DNA from: Erythrobacter ramosus
GTDB taxonomy: Bacteria > Pseudomonadota > Alphaproteobacteria > Sphingomonadales > Sphingomonadaceae
Length of the DNA stretch: 64,000 nucleotides
Assembly: GCF_009828055.1 (NCBI RefSeq)
Contig: NZ_WTYB01000003.1
Span: 25,632 to 89,631 of the forward strand
Reading direction: 5' to 3'
Shown here: positions 34,209-43,599 of the stretch, piece after piece
How positions within the stretch are numbered: the first letter of the stretch is position 1
How the letters are laid out: each line of letters begins with the position of its first letter
Translations under genes and position numbers: made by a program
Notes under the pieces: generated by a model
Seen by the model: only the letters and a program-made list of their open reading frames with translations
Database searches by the model: none
What the model was told of the DNA's origin: nothing

Positions 34209-35552
34209 TCAGCTTGTCGCCAGCCCCTGCGTGCGTGGCTGCCTGTGCCCCGCATCAACCAACAGCGTAGCCAGCGCGCCCGCCAGCATCAAGACGCCGC
34301 CCAGCATCAGCACGTGGCGCGGATCGCCGCCCAGCAGCGGGCGATAGATCAGCGGCATGGTGAGCGTCTGGATCAGCATGGGGATGACGATGAACAGGTT
34401 GAAGATGCCCATGTAGATGCCGTTCCGCGCCGGCGGGATACAGTCGGCGAGCATGACATAGGTGTTGCCCATCATTCCGGCCCAGCCGATCCCGATGCCG
34501 AGCATCAGCACGAACAGCGCGGCCGGGGTCGAGGCTCCCGGAATCATCAGCATCGCCGCGCCCGATGCGGCGAGGCACACCGCGTGGACATGGCGCGCAC
34601 CGAAGCGCTTGACCACCGGGATCAGCACCAGCGCGCCGAGGAAAGCGATGAAGTTGTAGAAGGCGCCCGCCTGCTGCGCGGTCAGCGTCGCTTCGCGGAA
34701 GGCAGTGCTGGCGGGATCGCTGGTGTTGTAGATGCTGCGGCCCACGGCAAAGGTGATGTACTGCCAGTAAGCGAACATCGCATACCACTGGCACAGCATC
34801 GCACCCGCCAATTGGCGCATCGGGCGCGGCATTTCGCGGATCGCGGCGCCGATCTCGGCGAAGGTGGAGCGGATGGTGAGCGGTTTGGCGACAAGGTCCG
34901 CTTCCTCCTCTGGCGAAAGCGGCAGCTCACGCACCCGGAACACCGACCACACGATGGTCGAAATCGACAGGATCGCGCCGATGATGAAAGCAATCCGCAC
35001 GATCACCGGAATGCCATTGGCGTCGAGCACATCGCGCGCCACGACAGCGGTAAGCAGGCTTGGTGCGAGATAGGACAGGGTTTGCGCGAGGCCGGTAAAT
35101 GCGCTCTGCGTCAGGAACCCGGTCGAGCGTTGGTCGGGGGCGAGCCGGTCCGCCACATAGGCGCGGTATGGCTCCATCGTGATGTTGTTGCCCGCGTCGA
35201 GGATCCACAGCAGGCTGGCGGCCATCCACAGGGTGCTGGAATAGGGCATGGCGAACAGCGAGAGCGTGCAGATCACCGCGCCGATCAGGAAGTACGGCGT
35301 GCGGCGGCCCATCCGGGTGTTGGTCCGATCACTCATCGCGCCGACAATCGGCTGGATCAGCAGCCCGGTCATCGGGCCTGCCAGCCACAACAGCGGCATG
35401 GTCGCTTCGTCCGCGCCGAGGAAGCCGTAGATCGGCCCCATATTGGCCTGTTGCAGCCCGAAGCTGAACTGCAAGCCGAAGAAACCGATGTTCATTTCGA
35501 TGATTCGCAGCAACGAAAGCCGTGGCTTATCGATCATGTCCGCCTGTCCCAT
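34209..35552 (-). CDS. MFS sugar permease, likely sucrose uptake (GPH/SUC-like)
   Basis: A 447-residue 12-helix transporter. [55 protein letters not shown] and [25 protein letters not shown] are close to the sucrose/maltose H+ symporter (GPH-like) group found with TonB receptors in alpha- and gammaproteobacteria. It is the first gene of the minus arm facing the TonB receptor; GH68 and fructokinase genes across the promoter suggest sucrose as substrate. Confidence 0.8.
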   Translation of the reverse strand: MGQADMIDKPRLSLLRIIEMNIGFFGLQFSFGLQQANMGPIYGFLGADEATMPLLWLAGPMTGLLIQPIVGAMSDRTNTRMGRRTPYFLIGAVICTLSLFAMPYSSTLWMAASLLWILDAGNNITMEPYRAYVADRLAPDQRSTGFLTQSAFTGLAQTLSYLAPSLLTAVVARDVLDANGIPVIVRIAFIIGAILSISTIVWSVFRVRELPLSPEEEADLVAKPLTIRSTFAEIGAAIREMPRPMRQLAGAMLCQWYAMFAYWQYITFAVGRSIYNTSDPASTAFREATLTAQQAGAFYNFIAFLGALVLIPVVKRFGARHVHAVCLAASGAAMLMIPGASTPAALFVLMLGIGIGWAGMMGNTYVMLADCIPPARNGIYMGIFNLFIVIPMLIQTLTMPLIYRPLLGGDPRHVLMLGGVLMLAGALATLLVDAGHRQPRTQGLATS

Positions 35553-35614
35553 CCTCTATTCCGCACGATCATGTCGCCGCGCTGTGCTTTTGAAGTGACA
35601 TGATTCCACGCAAT

Positions 35615-35653
35615 TTGCAAACGATTGCAAGATTCTTGTTGCAATCGTTTGCA
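35615..35653. promoter_or_regulatory. Double LacI-type operator between permease and TonB receptor
   Basis: TGCAAACGATTGCAA, an 8-base spacer, then TTGCAATCGTTTGCA: two 15-base arms that are perfect inverted copies. Each arm also fits the LacI-family pattern TGNNANCGNTNNCA by itself, so this looks like two operator sites about 24 bp apart. It lies between the divergent starts at 35552 and 35714, consistent with repression of both arms by the LacI protein at 33181. Confidence 0.8.
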
Positions 35654-35713
35654 GGAAAGTTAGGTCTGCATCGTCGTCGCCAAAGAAGCGCGCACCCGAG
35701 AGGAGAGAAAGCC

Positions 35714-38185
35714 ATGAAATTGCGTACCGCGCTTTGCGCCAGTGCAGCCGTGTCGAGCCTGCTGATGAGCCCGGCTCTGGCACAGGATGTTGCCGCCACC
35801 GATGCCGCGACCGAAACCGAGGGCGAGGAAATCATCGTCACGGCGGTGGCCCGCGGGCAGAACCGGATCGAAAGCTCGGTCTCGGTCAGCACCATCGGTT
35901 CGCAGGCGATCACCAACCTTGCCGCGCCGTCTTCGGCTGACCTTATCCGCCAGATCCCGGGCATCCGCTCGGAAGCTTCGGGCGGAGAGGGTAACGCCAA
36001 TATCGCGGTGCGCGGGATTCCGGTTTCGACCGGCGGTGCGCGCTATATCCAGCTTCAGGAAGACGGCCTGCCGATCCTCGAATTTGGCGACATCATCTTT
36101 GGCAATGCAGACAACTTCCTGCGCGCTGACCGCTCGGTCGCCCGCGTTGAAGCGGTGCGCGGCGGTTCGGCCTCGACCTTCGCGTCGAACGCGCCGGGCG
36201 CGGTGATCAACTTCATCTCCAAGACGGGCGAGCAGGAAGGCGGCGCGATCCAGGGCTCTGTCGGCCTCGATTTCGAAAGCTACCGGCTTGATTTCGATTA
36301 CGGCGCGCCGCTGGCGGACGATCTCTATTTCCACGTCGGCGGCTTCTACCGCACCGGGGAAGGCCCGCGCGACATCGGTTACAACGGCTATGATGGCGGC
36401 CAGATCAAGGCCAACATCACCAAGGAATTCGACGGCGGCTACATCCGCTTTCACGCGAAGTATCTCGACGACCGCACCCCCACCATCTTGCCGCAACCGG
36501 TGCGGGTGACAGGCAGCGGCGGCAACCCCGATTATCAGGCGATCGCCGGCTTCGATCCGCGCACCGCATCGCTTTATAGCCCGTTCCTGACGCCGGCCCA
36601 GTCGCTCGACGGCAACAACAACCCCACAAGCTACGATTTCCGCGACGGGCTTTCGGTGCAGAGCCTCGCCTTCGGGATCGAGAGCGAGATCGATGTGGGC
36701 GGCGGCTGGACGCTAACCAACCGCTTCCGCTTTGCCGACAATTCGGGCAGCTTCCAGTCGCCCTTCCCGGCGGGCGCGGACACGGCGCAGAACATTGCCA
36801 ATGGCATCGGCGGTGCGGGTTCCAGCATCGTCTTCGCCAGCGGGCCGAACGCTGGACAAAGCGCCAATGCTTCGACCATCGGCGGCAATGGGCTCCTTGC
36901 CAATATCGTGGTGTTCAATGTCCGTCTGAACAGCCTCGACAACGTCACCAATGATTTTCGCGTCAACAAGGCGTTCGACATCGGCGGCGGCACGGCCAAC
37001 TTCACCAGCGGCTTCTACCTGTCGCGCCAGACGATCAACACCGACTGGCTGTGGACCAGCCACGTGCAGACCATTCAGGGCGACGGGCAGGCCGTGTTGG
37101 TCGACATCCGCAATGCGGGCGGCAACCTCGTTACGCAGAACGGCACGGTGGGTTACAGCGCCAGCTTCTTCGGCAATTGCTGCCGCCGGAACTATGATGT
37201 CGATTACAGCACCTATGCGCCGTTCGCCTCGCTGTCGCTGGAGTTGGACCGCCTGACCATCGATGCCTCGATCCGTTACGATTACGGCGATGCCAGCGGG
37301 ACGATCACCGGATCGGACAGCGGCTTTGGCACCGGCATCGGCAGCTTCGATTTCAACCGCAATGGCACGATCAGCCCGGCGGAAGCACAGACCGCGATCC
37401 TGCCGCTCGGCAATGCGCGGCCGGTCAATTACGAGTTCGATTACTTCAGCTTCTCGCTGGGCGCGAACTACCTTGTGACTGACGATCTGGGTGTGTTTGC
37501 CCGCTACAGCCAAGGCGGCCGCCACACGGCGGACCGTTCGCTGTTTTCGCCCGCGATCAGCGCGGTCGACGGCAGCCTGCCGGGCGGCGATCAGGGCGTG
37601 GTTGCCACAGTCGATCAGCTGGAAATGGGGCTGAAGTATCAGGCCAATGGCCTGTCGCTGTTCGCCACCGGGTTCTTTGCCAAGACGGCGGAAACCAATG
37701 TCGAACTCGCCCCGCTGGAGCTGTTCGACACCGAATACGAAGCCTACGGGATCGAACTGGAAGGCGCCTATCGCACCGGCCCGTTCACGCTGTCGGCGGG
37801 GGCAACCTGGACCGACGCCGAGATCGTCGACGCGCTGGCGGCCAATACCATCGGCAACACCCCGCGCCGTCAGGCCGATCTCGTCTATCAGGCGACCGCC
37901 CAATATGACGCCGACATGTTCACCATCGGCGCCAACGTGGTCGGCACCACCGAAAGCTTCACGCAGGACAATAATGATCTGGTGCTGCCGGCCTTCGCTC
38001 AGGTGAATGCCTTCCTGGCCTTCCGCCCGATCGAGCGGATCGAGGTGGGTTTGAACGCGCAGAACCTGTTCAACGCCACCGGCTTCACCGAGGCGGAGGA
38101 AGGTTCGATCCCCGCCAATGGCATCGTGCGGGCGCGCTCGATTGCCGGGCGTACGGTACTCGCTTCGGTGCGGTTCGACTTCTAG
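35714..38185 (+). CDS. TonB-dependent receptor of the sucrose-type locus
   Basis: An 823-residue outer-membrane receptor. Signal peptide ending LLMSPALAQD, TonB box-like EEIIVTAVARG, plug with LIRQIPGIRSEASGG, IAVRGIP and VEAVRGGSASTFASNAPGAVINFISK, and a barrel ending RTVLASVRFDF with terminal Phe. Residues 546-557 form a canonical EF-hand loop (DFNRNGTISPAE) within the barrel, unusual for this family. The start follows GAGAGAAA. A LacI operator pair lies immediately upstream. Confidence 0.87.
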   Translation: MKLRTALCASAAVSSLLMSPALAQDVAATDAATETEGEEIIVTAVARGQNRIESSVSVSTIGSQAITNLAAPSSADLIRQIPGIRSEASGGEGNANIAVRGIPVSTGGARYIQLQEDGLPILEFGDIIFGNADNFLRADRSVARVEAVRGGSASTFASNAPGAVINFISKTGEQEGGAIQGSVGLDFESYRLDFDYGAPLADDLYFHVGGFYRTGEGPRDIGYNGYDGGQIKANITKEFDGGYIRFHAKYLDDRTPTILPQPVRVTGSGGNPDYQAIAGFDPRTASLYSPFLTPAQSLDGNNNPTSYDFRDGLSVQSLAFGIESEIDVGGGWTLTNRFRFADNSGSFQSPFPAGADTAQNIANGIGGAGSSIVFASGPNAGQSANASTIGGNGLLANIVVFNVRLNSLDNVTNDFRVNKAFDIGGGTANFTSGFYLSRQTINTDWLWTSHVQTIQGDGQAVLVDIRNAGGNLVTQNGTVGYSASFFGNCCRRNYDVDYSTYAPFASLSLELDRLTIDASIRYDYGDASGTITGSDSGFGTGIGSFDFNRNGTISPAEAQTAILPLGNARPVNYEFDYFSFSLGANYLVTDDLGVFARYSQGGRHTADRSLFSPAISAVDGSLPGGDQGVVATVDQLEMGLKYQANGLSLFATGFFAKTAETNVELAPLELFDTEYEAYGIELEGAYRTGPFTLSAGATWTDAEIVDALAANTIGNTPRRQADLVYQATAQYDADMFTIGANVVGTTESFTQDNNDLVLPAFAQVNAFLAFRPIERIEVGLNAQNLFNATGFTEAEEGSIPANGIVRARSIAGRTVLASVRFDF

Positions 38186-38206
38186 GAGCCTCACCGGAAG
38201 CACACG

Positions 38207-38248
38207 GGCTGGCCGCCATTCTCCCCGGCGGCCAGCCTGTTTCTTGTT
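38207..38248 (+). terminator. Terminator after the TonB receptor
   Basis: GGCTGGCCGCC and GGCGGCCAGCC form a perfect 11-bp stem with a 9-base loop, followed by TGTTTCTTGTT. It may attenuate rather than fully block transcription into the GH68 gene 26 bases further on. Confidence 0.68.
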
Positions 38249-38273
38249 GCACGAATTGGGATAGATTGCCGCC

Positions 38274-39353
38274 ATGACGAGCGCCTGGACAGCCGATCAC
38301 GTGGGCCGGATTGAGCCGGGGCAGGGCGGCGTCATTCCGCCGGTGGTGGCGCCTGACCATTCGGGTCTGGATGCAGCGCGGCTCTACTGGGACATGTGGC
38401 CGGTGCAGGACGCGCACGGCGCGCGCGCACTGATCGCCGGGCGGGAGCTGTGGATGGCGCTGACCGCGCCGGATCGCGGCGATCCGGCGCTCCGCCATTT
38501 CGAGGCGAAGATCCACTGGATCGAGCGGCGTGGCGGGGCCTGGCATGATCGTGGCCCGGTCTTGCCCGATCTTGCCATCCCCTATGAACGCGAATGGGCA
38601 GGCTCCGCGCTGCTCGATCAGGGGGTGGTGACCCTGTTCTTCACCGCCGCCGGAACTGCGGCGCGCGCCGGGGGCTACCAGCAGGAATTGTGGTCGGCCA
38701 GCGCGCCGCTGGGAGCGGATGGTTGGCCCGGCGAATGGTCGTTTCCTACCCCGCTGGTGACGGGATATGGCCCGCATTACATGCCCGCCGATGCCCATGA
38801 GGGCGAGGCCGGAAAGATCAAGGCATTCCGCGATCCGGCCTATTTCCGTGATCCGGCTGACGGCGGTGAATACCTCGCCTTTACCGCCTCGCTTGCAGGG
38901 TCTGGCAGTGCGTTCAACGGGGCGTTTGGCTTGGCGCTGAAGGGCGCAAACGGATGGATCCTGATGCCGCCTTGCCTCCATGCAGAAGGCGTCAACAACG
39001 AGTTAGAGCGCGCCCATCTGGTGTATCACGCGAAACATTACTACGCCTTCTGGTCGACGCAGACGGCAACCTTCGCGCCCGATCTGCGCCATGCGCCGGG
39101 GGGATTGTACGGAATGGTGGCAGACAGCATGGCAGACCCGTGGCGGCCGTTGAATGGGACCGGACTGGTGCTCGCCAACCCGGTCGACCGACCGTTGCAG
39201 ACTTATAGCTGGTTCGTCGACGCCTCGTTGACGGTTTGTAGCTTTGTCGATGTGCTGCCCGATGGCAGTTTTGGCGGCGTACCCGCGCCCTTGCTCCGGC
39301 TGGCGCTGGATGGCGACCGGGCGAGTGTCCATGCGGCAGAGCAGGTCGCCTGA
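38274..39353 (+). CDS. GH68-family fructosidase/fructosyltransferase
   Basis: A 359-residue GH68 enzyme (levansucrase, inulosucrase or beta-fructofuranosidase). The three catalytic carboxylates are visible: nucleophile Asp40 in YWDMWPVQ, transition-state stabiliser Asp187 in FRDP and acid/base Glu245 in NNELERAH; EREWAGSA is the family's sucrose-binding block. No signal peptide is seen, and it is shorter than typical secreted levansucrases, so an intracellular sucrose-splitting role with the adjacent fructokinase is likely. Its stop overlaps the kinase start by one base (TGATG). Confidence 0.83.
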   Translation: MTSAWTADHVGRIEPGQGGVIPPVVAPDHSGLDAARLYWDMWPVQDAHGARALIAGRELWMALTAPDRGDPALRHFEAKIHWIERRGGAWHDRGPVLPDLAIPYEREWAGSALLDQGVVTLFFTAAGTAARAGGYQQELWSASAPLGADGWPGEWSFPTPLVTGYGPHYMPADAHEGEAGKIKAFRDPAYFRDPADGGEYLAFTASLAGSGSAFNGAFGLALKGANGWILMPPCLHAEGVNNELERAHLVYHAKHYYAFWSTQTATFAPDLRHAPGGLYGMVADSMADPWRPLNGTGLVLANPVDRPLQTYSWFVDASLTVCSFVDVLPDGSFGGVPAPLLRLALDGDRASVHAAEQVA

Positions 39354-40213
39354 TGCTGGGCGCGATCGAGGCGGGCGGCACCAAGTTCGTGCTCGCGGTC
39401 GGACCGTCGCCTGAACGGATCACTGCGCGCCACACCATCCCGACCCGCGATCCCGAGACCACCCTGGCCGAGGCGGCGGAATGGCTCGCGGGGCAGGGCG
39501 GGATCACCGCGCTCGGCATCGGCAGCTTCGGCCCGGTTGAACTGGGTCGCACCTCGCCGCGCTGGGGCTTCATCACCACCACCCCCAAGCCGGGTTGGGC
39601 AGATTGCGACATCGCGGGATACTTCGGCGGAGTGCTGGGCGTGCCGGTGGGGTTCGACACTGACGTCAACGCGGCAGCTCTGGCCGAACATGCGGCGTCC
39701 GGATCGGCGGGGGGCAGCCTCGCCTATCTCACAGTCGGCACCGGGATCGGCGGCGGGTTGGTGCTCGATGGCCAGCCGGTCCACGGCATCGCCCATCCTG
39801 AGGTCGGCCACATCTACCCGCGCCGTCACCCCGAGGATCGCGACTTCCCCGGCACCTGCCCGAGCCACGGCGATTGCCTCGAAGGCCTCGCCAGCGGTCC
39901 GGCGATCATGGCGCGCTGGGGCATGTCCCTCTCGCATCTCCCCGCTGATCACCCCGGCCACGCGATCATCGCCGAATGTATTGCGCAAGCCTGCCACGTG
40001 CTGTTCGCCAGCGTCGCGGTCGAGGACGTGGTGGTTGGCGGCGGCGTGGCGAACACGCCCGGCCTTGTCGAGCGGGTCGCCCAGCGCGCCCGAGAGCTTG
40101 ATGCGGGATACCTGCCCGGGACTGCCCGCCACCGCGTCATCCGCCCTCGGCTCGGCAGCGAAGCCGGGATCACCGGCGCGATGATGCTCGCTGATGGTGC
40201 TGCCAAGGCTTGA
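39353..40213 (+). CDS. ROK-family fructokinase
   Basis: A 286-residue sugar kinase. The ATP phosphate loop IEAGGTKFVLAVG, GSFGPVELG, TDVNAAALAEH, TVGTGIGGGLV and the zinc-type region ending CPSHGDCLEGLASGPAI match ROK fructokinases of the Zymomonas Frk / Bacillus GmuE type. It would phosphorylate fructose released by the GH68 enzyme, giving fructose-6-phosphate for the Entner-Doudoroff route via isomerisation. Overlaps the GH68 gene by one base. Confidence 0.86.
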   Translation: MLGAIEAGGTKFVLAVGPSPERITARHTIPTRDPETTLAEAAEWLAGQGGITALGIGSFGPVELGRTSPRWGFITTTPKPGWADCDIAGYFGGVLGVPVGFDTDVNAAALAEHAASGSAGGSLAYLTVGTGIGGGLVLDGQPVHGIAHPEVGHIYPRRHPEDRDFPGTCPSHGDCLEGLASGPAIMARWGMSLSHLPADHPGHAIIAECIAQACHVLFASVAVEDVVVGGGVANTPGLVERVAQRARELDAGYLPGTARHRVIRPRLGSEAGITGAMMLADGAAKA

Positions 40214-40270
40214 GTTGCCGCCCCGTCCCCCCGATAGTCGCGCCGGAGATTATCGCAGGGGAGAGCCGCC

Positions 40271-41179
40271 ATGTACCGTTTGCTTGCTGCGCTGCTGGGC
40301 CTGCTGGCGTTCTCAATGCCGCTGCGGGCGCAGGAGGCGGGACGCTTGCTTGAATACGAACGCGTGTCCGCTGCGGGCCTGCCCGACCAGCGCCTGTCGA
40401 TCTGGCTGCCTCCTGGCTATGACGCGGACGACCAGCGCTATCCGGTGCTCTATATGCATGACGGGCACAATCTGTTCGATCTGAAAAATTCCAACTTCAA
40501 CAAGATTTGGGCCGCCGACAAGGCGATGCTGTCGGCGGTAAAGTCCGGCAAGGTCGAACCGCACATCATCGTCGGCATCTGGGCTCCGGGCTCCGATCGC
40601 TATCGCCAATATCTTCCCCGCAGTGCCTATGACGCAGCCAGCGGGACCTTGCGCACCCGGATGGATCAGACTGCCAATGGCGAAGTCGTGTCGGACCTCT
40701 ATCTCGCGTGGATTATTGGCCCATTGAAATCATGGGTGGATTCGAGTTTTCGCACCCGCGCGGGGCGCGACGACACGGCGATTGTCGGCTCAAGCATGGG
40801 CGGGTTGATGAGTTGCTATGCCTTCCTTGAAGCGCCGCAAGTGTTCGGAAGGGCAGGCTGTGTCAGTTCGCACTGGCCAGCGATCGATCCGCGCGTGGTG
40901 GAGGGCGAGGATCGCGGCGTGAGGGATTTATGGGACGCGTGGTTCGCCGCGCGGCTGGGCCAGCCTGACGGGCGGCGGGTGTGGCTCGACCACGGCACCG
41001 CGACCCTCGATGCCTATTATGCGCCCTATCAGCAAGTCATCGACGCGCGGTTCGCCGCGTTAGGCTGGCAGAAGGGCCGCGACTGGGAGAGCAAGGTCTA
41101 CCAAGGCGCCGAGCACGAGGAAAACGCCTGGGCGGCCCGCCTGCCCGAGATCTTCGGCTGGCTGCTGGCGGAGGACTAA
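40271..41179 (+). CDS. Secreted alpha/beta-hydrolase (putative esterase, esterase D-like)
   Basis: A 302-residue protein with a signal peptide (LLALLGLLAFSMPLRAQE). The body matches the putative-esterase family: LSIWLPPGYDADDQRYPVLYMHDGHNLF, the nucleophile elbow IVGSSMGGLMS (catalytic Ser) and a late His in GAEHEENAWAARLPEIF. It acts in the periplasm or outside. It follows the sucrose genes after 57 bases in the same direction; a link to sugar use (deacylating an esterified glycan) is possible but unproven. Its end overlaps eda by four bases, tail to tail. Confidence 0.8.
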   Translation: MYRLLAALLGLLAFSMPLRAQEAGRLLEYERVSAAGLPDQRLSIWLPPGYDADDQRYPVLYMHDGHNLFDLKNSNFNKIWAADKAMLSAVKSGKVEPHIIVGIWAPGSDRYRQYLPRSAYDAASGTLRTRMDQTANGEVVSDLYLAWIIGPLKSWVDSSFRTRAGRDDTAIVGSSMGGLMSCYAFLEAPQVFGRAGCVSSHWPAIDPRVVEGEDRGVRDLWDAWFAARLGQPDGRRVWLDHGTATLDAYYAPYQQVIDARFAALGWQKGRDWESKVYQGAEHEENAWAARLPEIFGWLLAED

Positions 41180-41784
41180 CGCAGGCTGACGGCCTCACGG
41201 GCCAAGGCCTCAATCACCGCCTTGTCCGGCGCGCCTTTGGGCGACACCCAACTGCCGCCGACGCACAGCACCGGATCGAAAGCGAGCCACTCGGTAGCGT
41301 TGTCCAAGCTGATCCCGCCGGTCGGGCAGAAGCGGCACTGGCCGAAGGGCGCGGCGAGCGCCTTCAGGGCCGGGAGCCCGCCTGCCGCCATCGCCGGGAA
41401 GAACTTGAAGCGATCAAGGCCCAATTCCAATCCGCGCATGATGTCGCCCGCATTCGCGATGCCGGGAAGGAACGGCACACCCGCCGCCACCGCTGCCTTG
41501 CCGAGCTTGTCGGTCAGGCCGGGGGAGACGATGAATTCGGCGCCCGCTGCCAGCGCCTTGTTGAGATCGGGAACTCCGGTCACCGTCCCCGCACCGACAA
41601 TCGCGCCCGGCACCTGCTTCATCGCCCGGATCGCAGGCAGCGCCGCCGGGGTGCGCAATGTCACTTCGAGCACCCGCAATCCGCCCGCCACCAGCGCTTC
41701 GGCCAGCGGAACGGCATGGTCGACATCGTCGATCACGATCACAGGGATCACCGGCGCGGTGCGCATGATGGCGTCGATATTCAT
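41176..41784 (-). CDS. eda: 2-keto-3-deoxy-6-phosphogluconate aldolase
   Basis: A 202-residue class I aldolase cleaving KDPG to pyruvate and glyceraldehyde-3-phosphate. VIVIDDVDHAVPLAEALVAGGLRVLEVTLRT, GAGTVTG, FIVSPGL, RFKFFPA (Schiff-base Lys) and FCPTGGISLDNATEWL are all visible. Starts three bases after edd, so co-transcribed with edd and zwf. The length matches E. coli Eda. Confidence 0.93.
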   Translation of the reverse strand: MNIDAIMRTAPVIPVIVIDDVDHAVPLAEALVAGGLRVLEVTLRTPAALPAIRAMKQVPGAIVGAGTVTGVPDLNKALAAGAEFIVSPGLTDKLGKAAVAAGVPFLPGIANAGDIMRGLELGLDRFKFFPAMAAGGLPALKALAAPFGQCRFCPTGGISLDNATEWLAFDPVLCVGGSWVSPKGAPDKAVIEALAREAVSLR

Positions 41785-41787
41785 GGG

Positions 41788-43599
41788 TTACATACCTCCG
41801 GTGGCCAGCATCGCGCTTGCGCCTTGTTCGGCTCCGTCAGCGAAGCGGCGCATCATGCCGAACAATTCACGGCCCGTGCCGCTGTCTGCAATCGGATCGA
41901 GCGCAGGTTCCCGGTTGGCCAAATCGGCATCGGTGTTGAGATCGCCCGTCGCCGCGCAAACCCGCACGACATCGCCATCGCGCAGCCGCGCCAGCGGGCC
42001 GCCGCCCAATGCTTCGGGGGTGCAATGGATCGCAGCAGGCACCTTGCCGGAAGCGCCCGACATGCGGCCATCGGTGACCAGCGCGACCTTGAACCCGCGA
42101 TCCTGCAACACGCCCAGCGCCGGGGTCAGTTTGTGAAGTTCGGGCATCCCGTTGGCGCGCGGCCCCTGGAAGCGCACGACCACCACGACATCGCGGTCAA
42201 GCTCGCCCGCCTTGAACGCGGCAGCGACGCTCGCCTGATCCTCGAACACGCGGCACGGTGCCTCGACCGTCCAGCGGCTCTCGTCCACCGCCGAGGTCTT
42301 GAAGCACGCCCGCCCAAGGTTGCCTTGCAGCAGCCGCATCCCGCCATCGGGCTTGAACGGATTGCTGACGGGACGCAGCATCGTGTCGTCCATGCTGGGG
42401 CCAACCTCGCGCCACACGAGTTCTTCGCCCTCAAGTCCGGGTTCGCGGGCATAATCGGAGAAATCGCCGCGTCCCACAGTGAGAATGTCGGGGTGGGCCA
42501 GACCCGCCTCCAGCAGCTCGCCAATGACATAGCCCATGCCGCCAGCGTTGTGAAAATTGTTCACATCGCCCGAGCCATTGGGATAGACCTGCGCGATCAG
42601 CGGGACGGCGTGGGACAGTTCGGAAAGGTCGTCCCAGTCGAAGATCACGCCCGCTGCGCGCGCCATGGCGGGCAGGTGGATCGCATGGTTGGTCGAGCCT
42701 CCCGTTGCCAGCAACCCGACCGCCGCGTTGATCACCGCCTTTTCGTCCACACACAGGCCGAGCGGGCGGTAGTCGTCACCCTTGCGCCCCAGCGCTGCGA
42801 CGCGGTGCACCGCCTCACGGTCCAAGGCCTGCCGCAACTGCGTGCCCGGCTGGATGAAAGCGCTGCCCGGAATGTGCAGGCCCATCATCTCCATCATCAT
42901 CTGGTTCGAATTGGCCGTGCCGAAGAAGGTGCAGGTGCCGGGCGAATGGTAGCTCGCCATCTCGCTCGCCAGCAGTTCGGCGCGGGTCGCCTTGCCCTCG
43001 GCATAGAGCTGGCGGACGCGCTGCTTTTCCTTGTTCGGGATACCTGTCGGCATCGGGCCGCTGGGCACGAAGATGGTCGGCAGGTGGCCGAAGCGCAGTG
43101 CGCCCATCAGCAGGCCCGGCACGATCTTGTCGCAGATGCCGAGCATCAGCGTGCCGTCATACATGGCGTGGGACAGGGCCACCGCCGCCGAGAGCGCGAT
43201 CACGTCGCGGCTGAACAGTGACAGCTCCATGCCGGTCTCGCCCTGCGTCACCCCGTCGCACATCGCCGGGGTGCCGCCAGCGACCTGCGCCGTCGCGCCG
43301 ATTTCGCGGGCGTAGATCTTCAACCGGTCAGGATAGCGGCCATAGGGCTGGTGGGCCGACAGCATGTCGTTGTAGCTGGTGACGATCCCGATATTCGCGC
43401 CGCGGCCCGAGACCAGCGCCGCCTGATCTTCCAGCGCCCCGGCATAGGCATGGGCGAGGTTCGAGCACGACACGGCGTTGCGCTCACCCATATTGTCGCC
43501 TTCACGGCGAATCAGGTCGAGATAGGCGCTGCGGCTAGGCTTCGATCGCTCGATCACACGCTGCGTGACCTTGTGGAGGGTGTCGTTGAGGTTACTCAT
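41788..43599 (-). CDS. edd: 6-phosphogluconate dehydratase
   Basis: A 603-residue iron-sulfur dehydratase of the IlvD/Edd family converting 6-phosphogluconate to [75 protein letters not shown] and [21 protein letters not shown] contain the cluster cysteines and active-site serine region. The true start is the ATG at 43599, overlapping zwf's end by eight bases; earlier in-frame codons lie inside zwf. Core of the Entner-Doudoroff pathway. Confidence 0.93.
   Translation of the reverse strand: MSNLNDTLHKVTQRVIERSKPSRSAYLDLIRREGDNMGERNAVSCSNLAHAYAGALEDQAALVSGRGANIGIVTSYNDMLSAHQPYGRYPDRLKIYAREIGATAQVAGGTPAMCDGVTQGETGMELSLFSRDVIALSAAVALSHAMYDGTLMLGICDKIVPGLLMGALRFGHLPTIFVPSGPMPTGIPNKEKQRVRQLYAEGKATRAELLASEMASYHSPGTCTFFGTANSNQMMMEMMGLHIPGSAFIQPGTQLRQALDREAVHRVAALGRKGDDYRPLGLCVDEKAVINAAVGLLATGGSTNHAIHLPAMARAAGVIFDWDDLSELSHAVPLIAQVYPNGSGDVNNFHNAGGMGYVIGELLEAGLAHPDILTVGRGDFSDYAREPGLEGEELVWREVGPSMDDTMLRPVSNPFKPDGGMRLLQGNLGRACFKTSAVDESRWTVEAPCRVFEDQASVAAAFKAGELDRDVVVVVRFQGPRANGMPELHKLTPALGVLQDRGFKVALVTDGRMSGASGKVPAAIHCTPEALGGGPLARLRDGDVVRVCAATGDLNTDADLANREPALDPIADSGTGRELFGMMRRFADGAEQGASAMLATGGM

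Noticed and set aside
40981..43221. 746-codon plus-strand open frame opposite edd and eda
   Set aside because: It is antisense to two well-supported Entner-Doudoroff genes; its translation is Arg/His/Gln-rich without domains.
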